A stretch of DNA of 8,879 bases from UBA11891 sp049890035 (lineage in GTDB: Bacteria; Bacteroidota; Bacteroidia; Flavobacteriales; Flavobacteriaceae): positions 1-8,879 of the forward strand of contig JBMHCG010000013.1 of assembly GCA_049890035.1 (NCBI GenBank), in the 5' to 3' direction. The notes beneath the pieces are model-generated. The model did not search any database. It was not told the origin of the DNA and worked only from the letters and a program-made list of their open reading frames with translations. Below, one piece after another: positions 7,201 to 8,879 of this stretch (positions are counted from its first letter, which is position 1; each line of letters opens with the position of its first letter). A program made the position numbers and the translations under genes.

Positions 7201-8879
7201 GTGGCGAAAACATTGCAATTGGGCCTTTTGCAATGAGTGAAAGTGTATCCAGTACGGGACGTATAGCTATTGGAAATGGAGCACTTATCTCTAACTCTGG
7301 TGGAGCTAATATTGGTATCGGTAGTTGGGCGTTAGCCGGTACTGAATCTGGTACCAATACAGGTTTCAGAAATGTTGCAGTAGGTCCCTGGGCATTGTCA
7401 TACAATGATACTGGATTTGCAAATGTTGCAATTGGTGTTAATGCACTCGCCCAAAATCTCACAGGAGAACGAAATACAGCCGTCGGTGATGATGCTTTGT
7501 ATTACAATGAAAGTGGAATTTCAAATAGTGCCTTTGGGGACAACGCGCTTTTATATAATGTTGATGGAAGTAACAACAGTGCTTTTGGTAAAAACGCTCT
7601 CAAAGACAACCAATCTTCAGGGAATACCGCCTTTGGTGCTTATGCCTTATCAAAAAATGTCTCAGGAACAGTAAACACCGCTGTTGGTGATGGTGCTTTA
7701 TCTAACAATATTAATGGAGAAGGGAATACGGGCATTGGCTATGCTTCCTTACGAGAAAACCAATCTGGGTTCACGAATGTGGCTGTTGGACAAAATACTT
7801 TGATGGAGAACGTCTCAGGTTCTGGTAATACAGCTGTGGGATATCGATCAGGTCAGTATAATGTGAATGGTGGTAACAACACCTTTATTGGGGATTGGTC
7901 AAGAACAGTGAGCTATACAGATGTTTTCAACGCAACAGCTATTGGTTCCGGTGCCGTAGTGGAACAGAGTAATACCATCCAATTAGGAAATGAACAAGTT
8001 AATATGGTAAAAACCTCTGGTGCTATAATGGCAGATGGAGGGTTGTATTCAAACGTAGTGTCAGCATCTTCTTTTTATGGCGACGGTTCTGGATTAACTG
8101 GAATAACTGTAAATAATTTATCTGGACCCTTAACTGAATTGACTGTAGACGGAAATACTACTTTAGGTGGAGGGCTGACTGTTATTGACAACTCACTTTT
8201 TGTACCTGGTGAAGCTACATTAGATAATGTAATTATCAAAGGGGGAACTGCAAGATTTTATGACCTAGAAGTGATGGGCCCAACTCGTTTAGAAGGCCTT
8301 GAAGTAGTTTACGGTAATACTATGCTAAATGGAGATCTCGATGTAAGTGGTAATGCGAAAATAAATGGACGTCTTGAAGTTAACGGAGTTTTTGAAGCAA
8401 TTCCAGGAAGCAGTGTTCTTCATGCATTAAATGACATAGAAGTTTTTGGAGATTTAAGGGTTAGAGAAAAACTGATTGCTCAAAGCTCACTTTCATCTGA
8501 TGGAAATCTCGAAGTAATGGGTTTTACAGATCTAAAAAGTGACCTTGAAGTAAATGGTCGTATGAGACTAGATGGCGAACTAGAACTCAATTCAGACGCA
8601 AACATTTTTGGGCGAGTTAGAGCGGACCGTTTTGAAGGAGACGGTTCAGGCTTGACAAACATTCGATCAGAACAGATTTTAGGTGTTCAAGTAGAACCCG
8701 AGGCTGTTTCTGTAGGTATTGGTGCTTATGCCAGTCAAGCGAAGTCCTCTGCTTTCGGTACGGATGCCCGTGCAGACCATTTTAATTCAACAGCAATAGG
8801 TTTTGGAGCTACTACATCTATGGATGATATGATCCAACTAGGGGACGATAATATTACAATGGTAAAAACTTCTGGTGCT
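4299..8879 (+). CDS. Giant modular surface fibre/adhesin with 17-residue head repeats (C-terminus beyond window)
   Basis: The frame is open from ATG 4299 to the window edge: 1527 codons, checked by hand at many points. ATG 4284 is in frame but is a poorer signal-peptide start. Residues 1-19 are a signal peptide (MKNYLLLAICLFTSLLYSQ). Residues 21-134 match a common Bacteroidota N-terminal beta domain (GINFQSVIYDIQGNP..., ending 'FSNIDW...' and 'STVPFSVVAEK'). Then come repeated cassettes. A joint 'AFYGDGSGLTNI' leads into a block of 17-residue repeats (consensus NTA(I/V)G..AL..N.SG..), and the block closes with 'SNTIQLG..Q...V.TSG'. About 50 repeats are visible in four blocks, with a beta-repeat stalk at 8109-8636. 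Such proteins resemble trimeric adhesin heads and tail-fibre-type proteins that often end in an S74 intramolecular chaperone. No C-terminal domain is visible here, so trimerisation, autoprocessing and secretion route are inferences. Minus-strand ORFs across this gene are shadows. Confidence 0.88.
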   Translation, partial: MKNYLLLAICLFTSLLYSQSRGINFQSVIYDIQGNPSSNEIISLKFSIKSIAGEVLYLESTTLETDSRGVVNHIIGSGIYDTAYGPFSNIDWNRAQKVEILTTTQNGNSETSSQFFVAGSTDLSTVPFSVVAEKVYSDGITLDNKTLQAETVQADYGFFANVVTATAFYGDGSGLTNINVAASIKADENRNLVIGDGLQNNTTGFDNTTAGFESLRENTAGNWNTAYGSKSLRNNTTGSNNTAIGAEALRSNSTGDNNVSVGALSMMDNQTGRNNIALGYYTLTANVSGTDNIAIGSNALDGSSGATRNIAIGSNSLGNNLNGGENISIGYNSLLNTKEGHNNIAIGNYSLSGESVWDNVAIGSAAGDGLEHGIENVFIGYGSKASQDEERITNSTAIGANAVIRKSNTIQLGNNQIESVETSGIVSATGFIGDGSGLDNINATVMADENRNLGVGNTFGEIIIFPPSISSPSYYDLYPEDSQNSGPGRNNISISPDGMQNLIDGRQNVSIGSGALENNEHSSDNVAIGYNAANELTQGGLNTTLGYGAMKNGDGWVNTAIGSTAMYNNQGSMGAVAIGSGSLEEALEVDSSVAIGLDASHESKFSQYNVAIGARSLYNVGRSLDQPPNQEEDRIAATKNVAVGFESQMNNDSGHNNVSVGAQSMVNNREGFDNVAVGTYAGQRNNGISNTFLGYQSDLAEGTNQNQTRNSVALGANAKISASNMIQLGDNQIELVQTTGVISATAFVGDGSGLTNINSGSSKLDELSDVTYIDGTNSSGPSLFIGNDDSRFESLTVSNTNNNVGVGPNTLTDIRGGGNNTALGTAALRHNELGSFNTAVGTGALENNKGSGNTAVGNQTLVRNVSGNNNSAFGTDALRENQSSGNTAFGAYALSKNVSGTVNTAVGDGALSNNINGEGNTGIGYASLRENQSGFTNVAVGQNTLMENISGSSNTAIGFGALANNISGGENIAIGPFAMSESVSSTGRIAIGNGALISNSGGANIGIGSWALAGTESGTNTGFRNVAVGPWALSYNDTGFANVAIGVNALAQNLTGERNTAVGDDALYYNESGISNSAFGDNALLYNVDGSNNSAFGKNALKDNQSSGNTAFGAYALSKNVSGTVNTAVGDGALSNNINGEGNTGIGYASLRENQSGFTNVAVGQNTLMENVSGSGNTAVGYRSGQYNVNGGNNTFIGDWSRTVSYTDVFNATAIGSGAVVEQSNTIQLGNEQVNMVKTSGAIMADGGLYSNVVSASSFYGDGSGLTGITVNNLSGPLTELTVDGNTTLGGGLTVIDNSLFVPGEATLDNVIIKGGTARFYDLEVMGPTRLEGLEVVYGNTMLNGDLDVSGNAKINGRLEVNGVFEAIPGSSVLHALNDIEVFGDLRVREKLIAQSSLSSDGNLEVMGFTDLKSDLEVNGRMRLDGELELNSDANIFGRVRADRFEGDGSGLTNIRSEQILGVQVEPEAVSVGIGAYASQAKSSAFGTDARADHFNSTAIGFGATTSMDDMIQLGDDNITMVKTSGA
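4797..4832 (+). repeat. GDGSGL joint motif, copy 1 of 5
   Basis: Encodes AFYGDGSGLTNI. The same joint recurs at 5589-5621 (FIGDGSGLDNI), 6537-6569 (FVGDGSGLTNI), 8073-8105 (FYGDGSGLTGI) and 8631-8663 (FEGDGSGLTNI), all in frame. Copies 1, 2, 3 and 5 each open a new head block; copy 4 opens the stalk. The motif is a familiar short linker in Bacteroidota and tail-fibre-like proteins. Confidence 0.9.
4917..5519 (+). repeat. Head-repeat block 1 (about 12 units of 17 residues)
   Basis: Successive 51-bp units encode NTAYGSKSLRNNTTGSN, NTAIGAEALRSNSTGDN, NVSVGALSMMDNQTGRN, NIALGYYTLTANVSGTD and further variants. The period is almost always 17 residues, with one 16 and one 19 near the end. The block closes with 'STAIGANAVIRKSNTIQLG', a capping motif repeated at the end of each block. 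Units share protein pattern but little nucleotide identity, so the block is old. Confidence 0.9.
5679..5762 (+). other. Non-repeat insertion at the head of block 2
   Basis: About 28 residues (EIIIFPPSISSPSYYDLYPE, then DSQNSGPG), rich in Pro, Ser, Tyr and acidic residues, interrupt the transition from 'DENRNLGVGNTFG' to the first unit of block 2. Block 1 has no counterpart here. It keeps the frame. It may be an exposed loop; no known domain is recognised. Confidence 0.55.
5766..6470 (+). repeat. Head-repeat block 2 (about 13 units, irregular)
   Basis: Units such as NVSIGSGALENNEHSSD, NVAIGYNAANELTQGGL, NTAIGSTAMYNNQGSMG and NVAVGFESQMNNDSGHN. The spacing is less regular than in block 1: one unit carries a 14-residue extension rich in Pro, Gln, Asp and Glu (around 6163-6210). 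The block ends in 'SVALGANAKISASNMIQLG', the same capping motif as block 1. Confidence 0.85.
6585..6704 (+). other. Short non-repeat domain 'LDELSDV...PSLFIG' before block 3
   Basis: After the third GDGSGL joint, about 40 residues run 'KLDELSDVTYIDGTNSSGP', then 'SLFIGNDDSRFESLTVSN', before the 17-residue repeats resume. Similar 'L.DLSDV...SLFIG' segments occur ahead of head repeats in other Bacteroidota surface proteins. It is probably a small beta cap, and no activity is suggested. Confidence 0.5.
6942..7172 (+). repeat. Duplicated 231-bp segment, copy A
   Basis: Encodes 77 residues from 'QSSGNTAFGAYALSKNVSG' to 'MENISGSSNTAIG'. Copy B lies 669 bp (223 codons) downstream in the same frame. 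A run of 66 residues is identical between the copies. Weaker similarity reaches a few residues upstream (NNSAFG..AL..N). Confidence 0.93.
7611..7841 (+). repeat. Duplicated 231-bp segment, copy B
   Basis: Matches copy A codon for codon. By hand count, 24 of 77 codons differ silently and only 3 change the residue (Ile to Val, Ser to Gly, Ile to Val, all near the end). The pairing shows an old segmental duplication whose protein sequence has been held constant. Confidence 0.93.
7971..8024 (+). repeat. IQLG joint motif closing block 3 (one of four copies)
   Basis: Encodes NTIQLGNEQVNMVKTSGA. Sister copies are at 5520-5570 (NTIQLGNNQIESVETSG), 6468-6518 (NMIQLGDNQIELVQTTG) and 8829-8879 (MIQLGDDNITMVKTSGA), the last cut by the window edge. 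Each closes a head block. In tail-fibre-type proteins a similar 'N.I.LGN..I' strand usually comes just before the S74 chaperone domain; here it leads into a new cassette at least three times. Confidence 0.85.
8109..8636 (+). repeat. Beta-repeat stalk between head blocks 3 and 4
   Basis: About 176 residues of short 'G.L.V.G'-type repeats: 'LTVDGNTTLGGGLTV', 'GDLDVSGNAKINGRLEVNG', 'SDLEVNGRMRLDGELELN'. Hydrophobic residues alternate with turns of Gly, Asn and Asp, as expected of a beta-solenoid or triple beta-helix shaft. It lies between GDGSGL joints 4 and 5, has none of the NTA.G head pattern, and probably acts as a rigid spacer (inference). Confidence 0.7.
8697..8828 (+). repeat. Head-repeat block 4, short, near the window edge
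   Basis: After the fifth GDGSGL joint the pattern resumes as 'EAVSVGIGAYASQAKSSAFGTDARADHFNSTAIGFGATT'. The units are shortened and more like the 14-residue YadA/Hia-type head repeats (SVGIGAYASQAKSSAFG) than the 17-residue units before. An IQLG joint follows at once, so this block has only about three units. Confidence 0.7.

Larger units (their letters stand above)
6705..7970 (+). repeat. Head-repeat block 3 (about 25 units, contains an internal duplication)
   Basis: The longest block. Units include NTALGTAALRHNELGSF, NTAVGTGALENNKGSG, NSAFGTDALRENQSSG, NIAIGPFAMSESVSSTG and NTAVGDDALYYNESGIS. Mostly 17 residues per unit; several 16-residue units and one 21-residue unit occur. It contains two copies of a 231-bp segment 669 bp apart and closes with 'ATAIGSGAVVEQSNTIQLG'. 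It is about twice the length of blocks 1 and 2, consistent with growth by segmental duplication. Confidence 0.9.

Noticed and set aside
7091..7462. Minus-strand 123-codon ORF with proline repeats
   Set aside because: Its repetition is the reverse of the 51-bp head repeats; no start context or family match.
4299..8879. Phage tail fibre
   Set aside because: GDGSGL and head repeats also occur in tail fibres, but the protein has a signal peptide and a Bacteroidota secreted N-terminal domain, with no phage genes around it.

Overview
The window looks like marine Flavobacteriia DNA (Bacteroidota), probably Flavobacteriaceae. Three things point there. It has a type IX secretion system (T9SS) type B sorting domain next to a PorP/SprF-family protein. 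Its surface proteins begin with the Bacteroidota-style mature N-termini 'QVGIGT.TPDPSAVLEI' and 'GINFQSV.YD.QGNP'. Its genes are moderately AT-rich with no strong Shine-Dalgarno sites. No RNA genes, insertion sequences or phage structural genes were seen.

Layout. (i) 1-1452, minus strand: the N-terminal 484 codons of a long secreted surface protein that runs off the left edge. It carries a nearly perfect 3 x 102-bp tandem array (34-residue repeats) flanked by decayed copies. (ii) 1488-3792, plus strand: a two-gene operon with a 4-bp gap. The first gene encodes an exported protein with acidic calcium-type (TSP3-like) repeats and a T9SS type B C-terminal domain. The second encodes a PorP/SprF-like outer-membrane protein, probably its dedicated secretion partner. 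(iii) 3797-4189, minus strand: a small, probably exported single-domain rhodanese, tail-to-tail with the operon (4-bp gap). (iv) 4190-4298: a divergent regulatory spacer with a CRP-like inverted repeat. (v) 4299-8879, plus strand: at least 1527 codons of a giant secreted fibre protein, open at the right edge. It has a signal peptide, a Bacteroidota N-terminal beta domain, then repeated cassettes. Each cassette is a GDGSGL joint, a run of 17-residue head-type repeats, and an 'N.IQLG...V.TSG' joint. A beta-repeat stalk separates the third and fourth head blocks.

How it may work together (inference): this reads as a cell-surface display locus. Two large repeat-rich fibres or adhesins flank a T9SS cargo/partner pair. 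The link between the fibres and the T9SS pair rests only on proximity, because both fibre C-termini, where sorting or S74-type autoprocessing domains would lie, are outside the window.

The two largest genes are open at the window edges. Their reading frames were followed by hand, and no in-frame stop was found in either.
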